DNA of 64,000 nt from JAUNSR01 sp036655355 (GCA_036655355.1 JAVVQG010000001.1:1-64000), one strand, 5' to 3'. Shown: positions 17,161 to 26,953, counted from the first letter of the stretch. Translations and numbers: made by a program. The notes: generated by a model not told the origin, from the sequence alone.

Positions 17161-19162
17161 GGATAATAAAATAATCGATACGGATAATGAAGAGTTTCGT
17201 GTTTTGGATAACCTCATCCGAAACACGAATCAATCCGTTTTCCTCACCGGCAAAGCCGGTACCGGAAAGTCTACATTCCTGAAGCATATCTGTGCCCACA
17301 CCAAAAAAAAGTTTGTAGTCCTCGCTCCTACCGGTATCGCCGCGATCAATGCCGAAGGTTGCACCATACACTCTTTCTTTAAAATGCCTTTTCGTCCTAT
17401 TTTACCGGATGACCCGGATCTAAGCACATTGAACGGCAGGATTTATGATTTCTTCAAATACAAAAAAGAACACCGCGTCTTACTGGAAAAACTCGAATTG
17501 ATCATTATCGACGAAATCTCGATGGTTCGAGCCGATATGATTGATTTTATGGACCGTGTACTTCGTGTCTATTCGGGAAACCTGCGACTTCCATTCGGAG
17601 GAAAACAACTTCTTTTTGTCGGTGATGTATTCCAACTTGAACCGGTAGTGCCCAAAGATTCACGGGATATATTGAACCGCTTCTACCCTAACCCTTTCTT
17701 TTTTAGCGCTAAAGTATTCAGGGAGATCAATTTGGTTTCCATTGAATTAAAAAAGGTATACAGACAAACTGATTCTGCCTTTATCTCTGTTTTAGACAAG
17801 ATTCGTGAAAATGCAGCCGGAGCATCCGAACTAGCTATCCTCAACCAACGTTTTAACACACTGGAACCTACGGTAAATGAATTTTCAGTCACACTGGCAA
17901 CACGTCGCGATTCGGTAGATTTTATCAATACACGAAAGTTAGCGGAGATTGAAGAGGAAGAGTATCGTTTTAATGGAATAATTAGCGGTGATTTCCCTGA
18001 AAGTTCACTCCCCACACAAAAAGAACTGATTTTAAAAAGAAAAGCACAGATTATCTTTATAAAAAACGATTTTCAAAAACGATGGGTGAACGGAACCATC
18101 GGACAGGTATTGGATATCACGGAAAGTCGCATTCTGATTGAACTTGAAAATGGCAATCAGGTAACCGTAGAGCCGGATGTATGGCGTAACATCCGCTACT
18201 CTTTCAATGAAAAAGAGAACAAAGTGGAAGAAACCGAACTCGGTAGTTTTACTCAATACCCGATTAGATTGGCATGGGCCATAACAGTACATAAAAGTCA
18301 AGGGCTTACTTTTTCAAATGTAATAATTGATTTGGGAGGCGGCGCATTTGCAGGTGGCCAAACCTACGTGGCTCTGTCTCGTTGCACATCGCTCGAAGGA
18401 ATTTCCTTAAAACAGAAGATCAATCGTTCAGATATCTTCATCAGCCCAGACATAGTAGCTTTCAGTAAACATTTCAATGATCGCAAATTAATTGATAAAG
18501 CGATTAAAGAAGCAAACGCAATTCAATATTATAAAGATACGCTACGGGATTTCGATAAAGGGAACTTTGATGGCGCGGTAGATAATTTCTTTTTGGCGAT
18601 ACATGCAAAATATGAAATCGAAAAACCAGAAGCAAAGCGACTGATTCGGCGCAAATTAAACAGAATAAACATTCTTGAAGCAAAAAATAAAGCTTTACAG
18701 CAGAAGATGAGTGAACAAAACCTGCGTTTACGTGAATTTGCCGAGGAATATTATCTACTGGGAAACGAGTGCATTTTGAAAGCGAGAGATTCGAATGCTG
18801 CTATCCGAAATTTTGACAAAGCAATATCGCTCTATCCCGGTTTCACAGATGCCTGGGTACGCAAGGGCATTACACTACTTGATATCGGAGAATTACAAGA
18901 GGCCGCCCACTGTCTGAATAAAGCCGCAGAAATGAGTCCGAATCATTTCAAAGCGATCTATAACCGCGGGAAATTAAGAGTACTTGTTGACGATCTTGAT
19001 GGAGCGCTCACCGATTTTACAAAAGCGGTATCGTTGAAACCACTCAATCCTACGGTTCACTCCCGACTCGCTGATTTACATCTCAAATGCGGGCATATCG
19101 AGTTAGCCGAAAGACATCGGAATATTGCGGAACAGATTAGAAATAAGAAATCAAGGGATTAA
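17159..19162 (+). CDS. PIF1/RecD-like helicase fused to C-terminal TPRs
   Basis: A superfamily 1 DNA helicase of the PIF1-like group, 667 aa. Walker A is GKAGTGKST near residues 31-39, Walker B is IIDEISM near 118, and the C-terminal helicase motifs include HKSQGLTF and VALSRCTSLEGI. After residue about 510 a coiled segment leads into three TPR-like repeats (SNAAIRNFDKAISLYPGFTDAW, then two more). TPRs suggest docking to another protein. No ATG lies between the upstream stop and Walker A, so translation must use an unusual start: TTG at 17159 (chosen) or TTG at 17204. A hairpin abuts the first TTG. The role is probably DNA repair or replication restart; no partner is evident. Confidence 0.85.
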   Translation: MDNKIIDTDNEEFRVLDNLIRNTNQSVFLTGKAGTGKSTFLKHICAHTKKKFVVLAPTGIAAINAEGCTIHSFFKMPFRPILPDDPDLSTLNGRIYDFFKYKKEHRVLLEKLELIIIDEISMVRADMIDFMDRVLRVYSGNLRLPFGGKQLLFVGDVFQLEPVVPKDSRDILNRFYPNPFFFSAKVFREINLVSIELKKVYRQTDSAFISVLDKIRENAAGASELAILNQRFNTLEPTVNEFSVTLATRRDSVDFINTRKLAEIEEEEYRFNGIISGDFPESSLPTQKELILKRKAQIIFIKNDFQKRWVNGTIGQVLDITESRILIELENGNQVTVEPDVWRNIRYSFNEKENKVEETELGSFTQYPIRLAWAITVHKSQGLTFSNVIIDLGGGAFAGGQTYVALSRCTSLEGISLKQKINRSDIFISPDIVAFSKHFNDRKLIDKAIKEANAIQYYKDTLRDFDKGNFDGAVDNFFLAIHAKYEIEKPEAKRLIRRKLNRINILEAKNKALQQKMSEQNLRLREFAEEYYLLGNECILKARDSNAAIRNFDKAISLYPGFTDAWVRKGITLLDIGELQEAAHCLNKAAEMSPNHFKAIYNRGKLRVLVDDLDGALTDFTKAVSLKPLNPTVHSRLADLHLKCGHIELAERHRNIAEQIRNKKSRD

Positions 19163-19241
19163 ATTGAATTGGGCGATTATGAATAGGACTCGAACTCCTA
19201 GTATTCAGTATCGCTTTCTCGGCAACCCACTTCATGATATA

Positions 19242-19300
19242 AAAAAAGAAGCAACACTGCATATAAGTCTGAGACTTATAAACAGTGTTGCTTCTTTTTT
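19242..19300. terminator. Bidirectional terminator between the helicase gene and rho
   Basis: An 18-bp perfect outer stem (19242-19259 with 19283-19300), A-rich at one end and T-rich at the other, encloses a second 8-bp stem. It sits between two convergent genes and can stop transcription in both directions. Confidence 0.85.
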
Positions 19301-19346
19301 ATACAATAAGAATCCCTAATGGAGTATCGAATGGTATCTTTTACGA

Positions 19347-21455
19347 TCAATCATTCATTGAAAGAAGGAATTCCTGATTATTGCGCGTATTCTCCATACG
19401 TTTACGGATGAAATCCATCGCTTCATTCGAATTCATATCTGAAAGATAACGACGCAGAATCCACATGCGATTAAGGGTATCTTTATCAAGCAACAAATCA
19501 TCACGACGCGTGCTTGAAGCAAGGATATCAACAGCCGGGAAGATACGTTTGTTAGCCAGTTTACGATCAAGCTGAAGTTCCATGTTTCCGGTACCTTTAA
19601 ACTCTTCAAAGATAACTTCATCCATTTTGGAGCCGGTTTCAATAAGAGCTGTAGCGATAATCGTCAAGCTTCCCCCATTTTCAATATTACGTGCAGCACC
19701 GAAGAAACGCTTCGGTTTCTGAAGAGCATTTGCATCTACACCACCCGAGAGTACTTTACCCGATGCCGGAGAAACCGTATTGAAAGCTCTCGCCAAACGA
19801 GTAATCGAGTCAAGCAGGATAACCACATCATGACCGCATTCGGTTAAACGTTTCGCTTTTTCAAGTACCATATCAGCTACCTTCACATGACGTTCTGCCG
19901 GTTCATCAAATGTTGAAGAAATAACCTCGGCATTTACACTGCGGGCCATATCCGTCACCTCTTCGGGACGCTCATCAATCAATAGGATGATCATGTATAC
20001 CTCGGGATGATTTGCTGAAATTGCATTTGCAATATCCTTAAGCAGTACCGTTTTTCCGGTTTTCGGAGGAGCCACGATCAATGCACGCTGTCCTTTACCG
20101 ATTGGAGAGAACATATCGACAACACGTGCCGAAATGGTATCTCCGTATCCTTTGGTAAGATTAAATTTCTCATTCGGGAAAAGCGGAGTCAAATGTTCAA
20201 AAGGAACACGGTCTCGCACATATTCGGGTGTACGTCCATTGATTTTCTCAACTTTTACAAGTGGAAAATAGCGTTCACCCTCTTTTGGAGGACGAATTGG
20301 ACCCTCTACCACATCGCCTGTCTTCAACCCAAACAATTTAATTTGAGAGAGCGATACATAGATATCATCAGGTGAAGTGAAATAATTATAATCGGGAGAA
20401 CGAAGAAAACCATATCCGTCGCTCAATATTTCCAGAACCCCAGTTCCATGAAGAATACCCTCAAAGTCAAAAGGTTTTTCGCGCACCGGAGCTTCTTGTT
20501 GACGAGACGTAGGAGTTGTTTCACGTACTACAGCCTCTCTTCCTTCCTGTGGTTCACGTGTCGCAAACGATTCACGAGCGTTGGACTTCGGATCGCGTGC
20601 AGGTTGCTGTTCACGAACGGTTTGTCCTTCACGTGAAGGTTGCTGACGACGAGGACTCTGAATCACTTTACCTTTTACAGGGAAGAATGATTGAAAAGCT
20701 TGTTTATTCTGTGCTAGAATAGTTTCATCAACCAAAGGTTCTACAGCATCACCTTTCTCTTCGACAGGAGTCTCAGTTGGTTCAATCGGTTTGGTTTGTT
20801 CCTTCAAAGGATTTCTAAATGCACCGCGAGGACGAGAATTTTGAGTATTTTCTACATTTTCCTCAACAATTGCCACTGTTGTTTCGGCATTCTCTTTAGG
20901 CAACACATCCTCTACGGTTTCTACCGGAACGGCCTTTGCTGCATTTTCAGCATGAGGGGTACGGCTTCGACCCGCTCCTTTTGCCTGTGTCTGTGCTGGA
21001 GCCGGAGTCTTTTTAGGTTCAGCAGAAACAATTGATTCGGAAGACTGATCACTCATTTGCTCTTTTACTTCAGGCTTTTTAGCCGGAGGAGTTTTTGTAG
21101 TTTCCGTTGGTGCTGAAGGTTTCTTCTTATTTTCGGATACTTTCTTTTGATTCGGCTGTTTTGCTTTTGCTACTGAAGAAGTATCGGCATTAGACTCAGA
21201 TTTCTTATTGTCTGATTTCGGTGCTTTAGCCTCTTTCTTAGGCGCATTTTCCTTACGTTTACGAGGATCTTTCTTTTCAGCCTTTTCTTTATCCGATGCT
21301 ATTTTCTTGCCTGCCAGATCAATGGCCTGCTGGTCAAGAATCCGATAAACCAAATCTTCTTTTTTAAGAGAATCTATCTTCTTGATACCCATCTCTTTTG
21401 CGATTTGTTTCAGATCCGACAATAGCTTGTCGTTTAATTCTAATATATTATACAT
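19347..21455 (-). CDS. rho: Transcription termination factor Rho with long N-terminal insertion
   Basis: RNA-dependent hexameric ATPase that ends transcripts. At 702 aa it is far longer than E. coli Rho (419). The extra part is a low-complexity, charged insertion at about residues 60-325 (Lys/Pro/Glu-rich, then Arg/Gln-rich) between the N-terminal helix bundle and the RNA-binding cold-shock-like domain (GILHGTGVLEILSDGYGFLR, from about residue 330). The ATPase core is intact: Walker A APPKTGKTVLL (about 465), VIILLDSITRLARAFN, and the secondary RNA-binding Q/R-loop region. Such insertions are normal for Rho in Bacteroidota, where they have been linked to condensate formation. A leader of about 240 nt separates it from tilS and could host autoregulation. 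Confidence 0.97.
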   Translation of the reverse strand: MYNILELNDKLLSDLKQIAKEMGIKKIDSLKKEDLVYRILDQQAIDLAGKKIASDKEKAEKKDPRKRKENAPKKEAKAPKSDNKKSESNADTSSVAKAKQPNQKKVSENKKKPSAPTETTKTPPAKKPEVKEQMSDQSSESIVSAEPKKTPAPAQTQAKGAGRSRTPHAENAAKAVPVETVEDVLPKENAETTVAIVEENVENTQNSRPRGAFRNPLKEQTKPIEPTETPVEEKGDAVEPLVDETILAQNKQAFQSFFPVKGKVIQSPRRQQPSREGQTVREQQPARDPKSNARESFATREPQEGREAVVRETTPTSRQQEAPVREKPFDFEGILHGTGVLEILSDGYGFLRSPDYNYFTSPDDIYVSLSQIKLFGLKTGDVVEGPIRPPKEGERYFPLVKVEKINGRTPEYVRDRVPFEHLTPLFPNEKFNLTKGYGDTISARVVDMFSPIGKGQRALIVAPPKTGKTVLLKDIANAISANHPEVYMIILLIDERPEEVTDMARSVNAEVISSTFDEPAERHVKVADMVLEKAKRLTECGHDVVILLDSITRLARAFNTVSPASGKVLSGGVDANALQKPKRFFGAARNIENGGSLTIIATALIETGSKMDEVIFEEFKGTGNMELQLDRKLANKRIFPAVDILASSTRRDDLLLDKDTLNRMWILRRYLSDMNSNEAMDFIRKRMENTRNNQEFLLSMND

Positions 21456-21699
21456 TGATTTTGGAAATGTAATTTGATTCTGATGTCTTTCAATACAATT
21501 GCCGTAAACTGGAAGGAATACAAGGAAGGCCTCTTGATGAACGGCAACAATAAATAAAGTGTTTGGAATTTTCTAATGAGAGTAATAACATGAAATCTCT
21601 CGTGGAGTAATCTTATGAGTACAAAAATACTATTTTTTTCATAAATCAGAATATTTAGTCAAAAAAAATAACCCGTAAAGCTCCTCTCCAGCGAAAAAA

Positions 21700-23052
21700 T
21701 CAGGTTGTTTCCATCATAGTAACCATGAGAACGCGCTTTGTTTTGGAGGTCACTCGGTAACGGTTGTCACTTCGTTCACCAACAAGCCAGACGATATCGT
21801 CACCACTCAACAAAAGCCATGCTTTTTCTTTCTCCACTACAGAGTATTTATGATCAGAGAAATAATCACTTAATTTCTTATACCCGCGCATTCCGAAAGG
21901 CACGAACTTATCTCCTTGTTTCCAATGACGCAACTCCAATGGCCAGTTAATCAAATCGGCATCAAAACAAGCCGATTCCTTTGTTCTGGGTATAATAAAG
22001 CCCGGAAAGTAATCCATCACTTCGAATTGCATCTCCATCGGAACAGAGATTGAAGTCTCCTCTTTCGAAATAAAATACCGAAAATCCGTATCTCGAGTTT
22101 CTCTTTTACTGATAATCAGCACGTCGCGATCTTTCACAATCCGATACGAGCCGGAAAAGAATTGCTTTCCGGATAACCCATCGAGTGAACTCTCTATATC
22201 ATCTATCATTGCAGACGGTACGTCGTATTCTTTGAGAATCTCGAAAAGTAGCGCTTTCGGAACCGGTTGTTTCTGAAGTTCGGGAATGGAGATAATCACC
22301 TCATCCCCCCGTACAGTCACCACTTTCATCTCCCCTTTCTTTATCGAATCTTCATAAATAACCTCTACCTGCTGAAGGTTTCCGATTGTTCGCATGATTG
22401 ATTCAGACGCAGCAGGATTCATGCTTTTCAATAAAGGAATCAACTGAAGCCTTATTTTATTCCGTTGGTAGATATCTTCCTTATTACTGCTGTCTGTAAT
22501 ATAATCGATGTGTTTTTTCTGAAGATATTCCTCTATCTCATCACGGTTCACAATCAGAAAAGGGCGTACCACGTTACCGTGTACCGCATTAATCCCCGTT
22601 AAACCAGCAATGCCAGTTCCACGCAACAAGTTGAGGAAAAAGGTTTCAATGGAATCATCGCGATGATGGGCTACAGCGATGGCTTGTGCTTGCGTTTGCT
22701 GAAGAATCTCCTCAAACCATTCGTAACGAAGTTCGCGGCATGCCATTTCTATCGATATCCCCCGACGAGAAGCATACAGCTTCGTATCGAAAGAAGTTTC
22801 ATAAAAAGGAATACCGTAATTGTGGGCCTGCATCCTTGCAAACTCATGATCGCGAACCGATTCGTCACCTCTTAATTGGAAGTTACAATGCGCTGCAATG
22901 CAATTATACCCTAATGTCAATAAACAATCCAACAATGCCGTTGAGTCCGCACCACCACTGAGACCCACCAAAACGGGGACCTCTTTTTCGAGCATTTCAT
23001 TCGCCTGGATAAAAGACTCCACTTTTGTCAACAGCAGTCGTTCCGAATCCAT
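21700..23052 (-). CDS. tilS: tRNA(Ile)-lysidine synthase
   Basis: Modifies C34 of the CAU-anticodon tRNA-Ile to lysidine so that it reads AUA; essential in most bacteria. The PP-loop ATP-binding motif is GLSGGADSTALLDC near residues 30-43. Also visible are NFQLRGDESVRDHEF, AHHRDDSIETFFLNLLRGTGIAGLTG (TilS signature) and a C-terminal substrate-binding domain (RHWKQGDKFVPFGMRGYKKLSDYF). The frame reaches back to 23094, but MDSERLLL at 23052 fits the family start and is chosen (450 aa). It is divergent from pheS and upstream of rho on the same strand. Confidence 0.95.
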   Translation of the reverse strand: MDSERLLLTKVESFIQANEMLEKEVPVLVGLSGGADSTALLDCLLTLGYNCIAAHCNFQLRGDESVRDHEFARMQAHNYGIPFYETSFDTKLYASRRGISIEMACRELRYEWFEEILQQTQAQAIAVAHHRDDSIETFFLNLLRGTGIAGLTGINAVHGNVVRPFLIVNRDEIEEYLQKKHIDYITDSSNKEDIYQRNKIRLQLIPLLKSMNPAASESIMRTIGNLQQVEVIYEDSIKKGEMKVVTVRGDEVIISIPELQKQPVPKALLFEILKEYDVPSAMIDDIESSLDGLSGKQFFSGSYRIVKDRDVLIISKRETRDTDFRYFISKEETSISVPMEMQFEVMDYFPGFIIPRTKESACFDADLINWPLELRHWKQGDKFVPFGMRGYKKLSDYFSDHKYSVVEKEKAWLLLSGDDIVWLVGERSDNRYRVTSKTKRVLMVTMMETT

Positions 23053-23313
23053 AATATTCAATATGATTTTAAATAATAAAAAGAAACTAATCAAGAGAGA
23101 CGAGAAAAAAGAAAGAAGTTATCTATTAGATAGATCGAGGACAAGATGGTGGTAAAACACCTTCCTCACCGGATTTTATATTATAACAAAATAAGATGTA
23201 TGAAGTTTCAGGAAACTAAAAATATAAAGCTTTTCAACGGAATGATATCTTCTTAATACACCCCAAAAGTAAAAATTCCGATATAAAAAACGTGCTTCCC
23301 AATAGAGATTTAT

Positions 23314-23321
23314 TAAATTTG
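23314..23321 (+). promoter_or_regulatory. -7 box TAAATTTG of pheS
   Basis: Bacteroidota -7 consensus, 28 nt before the pheS ATG at 23350. It supports that ATG over the upstream in-frame TTG at 23332, which would lie at or next to the transcription start. Confidence 0.55.
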
Positions 23322-23349
23322 CACCACTAATTTGAAAAAGCATCCGGAA

Positions 23350-24369
23350 ATGATCAATAAAATTAAATTGCTTTCAGCAGAAATTGATGGTTTGACAGCC
23401 TCTACAGCTGAAGAAATTGAAGCCTTACGTATAAAATACCTAAGTAAAAAGGGTGAAATCTCTCAATTGATGGCAGATTTCCGCAACGTAGCACCTGAAG
23501 ATAAAAAAGCTGTCGGACAACTCTTGAATGAGTTGAAAGAGAAAGCTCAGAATAAAATCAACGAACTCAAGGAACAGACTTCACAGCAGGATAACGTTGC
23601 GGAAGGCATTGACTTGACCCGTACGGCCTATCCTATTTCAGCCGGCTCCCGCCATCCGCTTTCTGTAGTACGCAACGAAATTGCAGAAATTTTCGGTCGA
23701 TTGGGATTCTCTATCGCTGAAGGACCGGAGATTGAAGATGACTGGCATGTTTTCGGCGCTTTAAACTTTGCTGAAGACCATCCCGCACGCGACATGCAGG
23801 ATACATTCTTCATCCAGAGCAATCCGGATGTTCTGCTTCGAACACACACTTCATCGGTTCAGACACGCGTAATGGAAAATACGCAGCCTCCTATCCGCAT
23901 TATCTGCCCGGGACGCGTTTACCGTAATGAAGCGATCTCTTATCGCGCTCACTGTTTCTTCCATCAGGTAGAGGCTCTTTATATTGACAAAAACGTATCT
24001 TTCGCGGATTTGAAACAGGCCCTTTTGTTCTTTGCGAAAGAGATGTTCGGCGCCAACACGAAAATCCGTCTTCGCCCATCCTATTTCCCATTCACAGAAC
24101 CCTCTGCAGAGATGGATATCTCTTGTAACATTTGTGGCGGCGAAGGTTGCCCGTTCTGTAAACACACCGGTTGGGTGGAAATCCTTGGTTGCGGAATGGT
24201 AGACCCGAATGTGCTTGAAGCTTGTGGAATTGACAGCAAAGAGTACAGTGGTTTTGCCCTTGGTATGGGTGTAGAGCGTATCACAAACTTGAAATACAGA
24301 GTTAAAGACCTTCGAATGTTTTCAGAGAATGACAAACGATTCCTTGAACAGTTTGAATCAGCCCATTAA
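23350..24369 (+). CDS. pheS: Phenylalanyl-tRNA synthetase alpha subunit
   Basis: Catalytic subunit of the alpha2-beta2 enzyme that charges tRNA-Phe. 339 aa, as usual. An N-terminal coiled coil (residues 1-85) is followed by the class II catalytic core: motif 2 in GRVYRNEAISYRAHCFFHQVE and motif 3 in FALGMGVERITNLKYRVKD. A four-Cys cluster (CNICGGEGCPFC) precedes GWVEILGCGMVDPNVL; this cluster is common in PheS of many phyla. pheT is not adjacent in this window, so the two subunit genes are apparently unlinked here. The ATG at 23350 (MINKIKLL) is chosen. A strong terminator follows. Confidence 0.96.
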   Translation: MINKIKLLSAEIDGLTASTAEEIEALRIKYLSKKGEISQLMADFRNVAPEDKKAVGQLLNELKEKAQNKINELKEQTSQQDNVAEGIDLTRTAYPISAGSRHPLSVVRNEIAEIFGRLGFSIAEGPEIEDDWHVFGALNFAEDHPARDMQDTFFIQSNPDVLLRTHTSSVQTRVMENTQPPIRIICPGRVYRNEAISYRAHCFFHQVEALYIDKNVSFADLKQALLFFAKEMFGANTKIRLRPSYFPFTEPSAEMDISCNICGGEGCPFCKHTGWVEILGCGMVDPNVLEACGIDSKEYSGFALGMGVERITNLKYRVKDLRMFSENDKRFLEQFESAH

Positions 24370-24393
24370 TTCTTCCATAAAGAAAATAAGATC

Positions 24394-24425
24394 AAAGGCA
24401 GCCGGACTTTCCGGCTGCCTTTTTT
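24394..24425 (+). terminator. Rho-independent terminator of pheS
   Basis: A 13-bp GC-rich stem (AAAGGCAGCCGGA arm, 3-nt loop) followed by a T run, 25 nt after the pheS stop. Confidence 0.9.
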
Positions 24426-24511
24426 ATATCCCACAAATAGTTAACACTCCGGTTATGGGTTTAAAAATCGCATAATCTGATTATCTTTACACCGTTATTA
24501 ATTAGACAAAC

Positions 24512-26161
24512 ATGCAGAATAGTTTTAATAAGTATTTGGAGCAGTCAATTCAAAAGCATTGGGAGATGCCCGCTTTGACTGACTTCAAAGGAGCTACTCA
24601 TCTTTATAAGGATGTAGCCCGCAAAATTGAGAAAATTCATATCATGTTCGAAGCCGCAGGCATCGAAAAAGGTGATAAAATCGCTCTTTGTGGCAGAAAC
24701 AGTGCCAATTGGGCTATCTCATTCTTTGCTATAGTTTCTTATGGTGCAGTAGCCGTACCTATCCTACATGACTTCAAACCGGATAACGTACATCACATTG
24801 TAAATCATTCGGAAGCGAAACTACTCTTTGCGGGAGATAATGTATGGGAGAATCTCAACGAATCATCCATGCCGAACATTATCGCCTCTATCAACCTGAC
24901 CGATTTCGAATTATTTCTTTCCCGCTCAGAAAGCATCAGCGATGCGCGCCTTCGCTTGAACGAACTCTTCGGAAAAAAATATCCGAACCGTTTCACTCCG
25001 GCCGATGTAGATTATTATGAAGACACCCCTGAAGAATTGATGTTGATCAATTACACTTCCGGCTCTACCGGATTTTCAAAAGGCGTGATGCTTCCTTATC
25101 GCAGCATCGAATCGAATATTCGTTTCTGTTTGGAACACCTGGAGTTCCTTAAATCAGGTGACAAGCTGATCTCGATGCTTCCGATGGCTCATATGTACGG
25201 CTTGGCAGTTGAGGTGATTCATCCGATCTGCAAGGGTTGTCACGTTCATTTCTTGACGCGCACCCCTTCTCCGAAGATCATTATGGATGCTTTTGCAGAG
25301 GTGAAACCGAAGCTAATCGTAGCCGTTCCGCTGATTATTGAGAAAATTATTAAGACCCGCGTCTTCCCGATGTTGGAGAAACCCCTTGTCAAACTGATGC
25401 TTCGTGTTCCTTTCGTAGATCAGCAACTATTAGGGAAAGTAAAAGCAAAATTGTTCGAAACCTTCGGAGGAAACCTTCAGGAAATGATCATCGGAGGTGC
25501 TGCAATGAACAAAGAAGTGGAGCACTTCCTGCGCAGAATCGAATTCCCGTATACCGTAGGCTACGGCATGACGGAATGTGGCCCGCTTATCTCATACGCA
25601 CCGTGGAATGAAACAAAACCCACCTCTTGCGGTAAAATCGTAGAACGCATGCAGGTTCGTGTAAATTCGGCCGACCCGGAAAACATCGTTGGCGAGATTC
25701 ATGTAAAAGGAGACAACGTTATGTTGGGCTACTACAAAAACGAGGAAGCAACCCAAGCTGTTCTGAATGAAGAGGGCTGGATGAATACCGGCGACATGGG
25801 TATCGTAGATGAAGATGGTTACATCTTCTTGCGCGGACGAAGCAAAAACATGATTTTAGGACCTTCAGGACAGAACATCTATCCTGAGGAGATCGAAGAT
25901 CAGCTAAACAACATGCCATTCGTAAGCGAATCTATCGTGATCGAACAAGAAGGCAAATTGGTTGCCTTGATCTACCCTGATTTCGACAATGCTGAAAAGG
26001 AAGGCATTACACGTGATCGTATCGCTGAAAAAATGGAAGAGAACAGACAACATCTGAATCCTTCTTTGCCGGCATACAGTCAGATTTCTAAAGTGAAAAT
26101 TTATTTCGAGGAGTTTGAGAAGACGCCTAAGCGTAGCATCAAACGCTACTTATATCAATAA
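24512..26161 (+). CDS. AMP-forming acyl-CoA synthetase / long-chain fatty-acid CoA ligase
   Basis: A 549-aa adenylate-forming enzyme that activates a carboxylic acid with ATP and transfers it to CoA. The family motifs are intact: P-loop NYTSGSTGFSKGVM (near residue 181), GYGMTECGP (about 350), GWMNTGDMG (about 426) and the C-terminal SIKRYLY with the catalytic Lys region. Length and motif spacing match long-chain fatty-acid CoA ligases rather than acetyl-CoA synthetase. It is followed 23 nt later by an unknown 234-aa gene and then a terminator, so the two form an operon. Chain-length preference cannot be read from sequence. Confidence 0.9.
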   Translation: MQNSFNKYLEQSIQKHWEMPALTDFKGATHLYKDVARKIEKIHIMFEAAGIEKGDKIALCGRNSANWAISFFAIVSYGAVAVPILHDFKPDNVHHIVNHSEAKLLFAGDNVWENLNESSMPNIIASINLTDFELFLSRSESISDARLRLNELFGKKYPNRFTPADVDYYEDTPEELMLINYTSGSTGFSKGVMLPYRSIESNIRFCLEHLEFLKSGDKLISMLPMAHMYGLAVEVIHPICKGCHVHFLTRTPSPKIIMDAFAEVKPKLIVAVPLIIEKIIKTRVFPMLEKPLVKLMLRVPFVDQQLLGKVKAKLFETFGGNLQEMIIGGAAMNKEVEHFLRRIEFPYTVGYGMTECGPLISYAPWNETKPTSCGKIVERMQVRVNSADPENIVGEIHVKGDNVMLGYYKNEEATQAVLNEEGWMNTGDMGIVDEDGYIFLRGRSKNMILGPSGQNIYPEEIEDQLNNMPFVSESIVIEQEGKLVALIYPDFDNAEKEGITRDRIAEKMEENRQHLNPSLPAYSQISKVKIYFEEFEKTPKRSIKRYLYQ

Positions 26162-26184
26162 ACCTATAACTAAACGCAGCAATA

Positions 26185-26889
26185 ATGGCAAAATCATCCG
26201 CACAAAAGGTGAAGGAAATATTCTTGAGAAAACTTCTGGTAAAAATCAAAGGAATGGAGCTGGTAATAGCGCCCGAACTTTATGTGGAGCTGCTCCTGGA
26301 TGACATTATCTTATTGGCAGAAAACCAAGGAAATCTTAAAACAGCGATCGATGTGCGTGTCTCGCAGGGCAAACCCCGAAACATCATGGAGATTACGCTA
26401 AAAGAGGTAACCGATGATTTTGGCATCGAGGTGAAAGCTTACATGCATTACCTGTCATTACTGGAAGATAAAAAACTCTTGAAAAGAGATATTGAGGCGA
26501 TAATGATGAAACTTGTGAACGATGAACCCGCTCATTTGCGTGCTCGTATTCATGAAATTCTTCGGGAACACCTCTCTCAGCTGATCTCCGAAGCGCAGGC
26601 TCGTCAGATTGGATACAAAAAAGAGGACTTGCTTTTCTTACTGGCCTATCAGATTGAAAATCTTGCTAAATATAACTCTTTTGAAGATTGTGCCCGTGTT
26701 GAGTTAGAAGGTGCGGATTATACGGAAGAGCAATTCCAACAGGTATTGGATCTCACAATTCGCAAATACACCAATTTTGCGCCCTCCGTTACAAGAGAGG
26801 TTAATGCTTATAAATTAGCATTAGAAATGCAGAATCAAGATATGGAAATCAGCAAAATCCTTGAAAATGTAAAGGAAGCTCTTCTATAA
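26185..26889 (+). CDS. Hypothetical helical protein (234 aa) in operon with the acyl-CoA ligase
   Basis: I do not recognise the family. The protein is soluble, almost wholly alpha-helical and charged (basic start MAKSSAQKVKEIFLRKLL), with no signal peptide or membrane segment. A middle part (RARIHEILREHLSQLISEAQARQIGYKKEDLLFLLAYQIENLAKY) looks like packed amphipathic helices. It follows the acyl-CoA ligase gene by 23 nt and precedes a terminator, so co-transcription is likely. A role linked to fatty-acid activation is only a guess from position. Confidence 0.7.
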   Translation: MAKSSAQKVKEIFLRKLLVKIKGMELVIAPELYVELLLDDIILLAENQGNLKTAIDVRVSQGKPRNIMEITLKEVTDDFGIEVKAYMHYLSLLEDKKLLKRDIEAIMMKLVNDEPAHLRARIHEILREHLSQLISEAQARQIGYKKEDLLFLLAYQIENLAKYNSFEDCARVELEGADYTEEQFQQVLDLTIRKYTNFAPSVTREVNAYKLALEMQNQDMEISKILENVKEALL

Positions 26890-26909
26890 TATTTGCTTTT
26901 GATAAAATA

Positions 26910-26953
26910 AAAACCCGCTTAAATAAAGAAAATCCTTTATTTAAGCGGGTTTT
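26910..26953. terminator. Terminator, 19-bp perfect stem
   Basis: Arms 26910-26928 and 26935-26953 pair perfectly, with A-rich and T-rich ends, 20 nt after the stop of the 234-aa gene. It is symmetric and may also act on the minus strand behind tRNA-Arg. Confidence 0.85.

Noticed and set aside
17159..19162. The PIF1-like helicase as the missing ZorD of the Zorya-like operon
   Set aside because: It is 20 kb away, has the PIF1/RecD core rather than a SNF2 core, and no nuclease domain.
19176..19232. tRNA-like T arm on the minus strand (TAGGA, GTTCGAG loop, TCCTA) just past the rho terminator
   Set aside because: The T loop is shifted by one base from the consensus and no anticodon or acceptor stem can be built around it. 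It may be a decayed tRNA fragment or chance.
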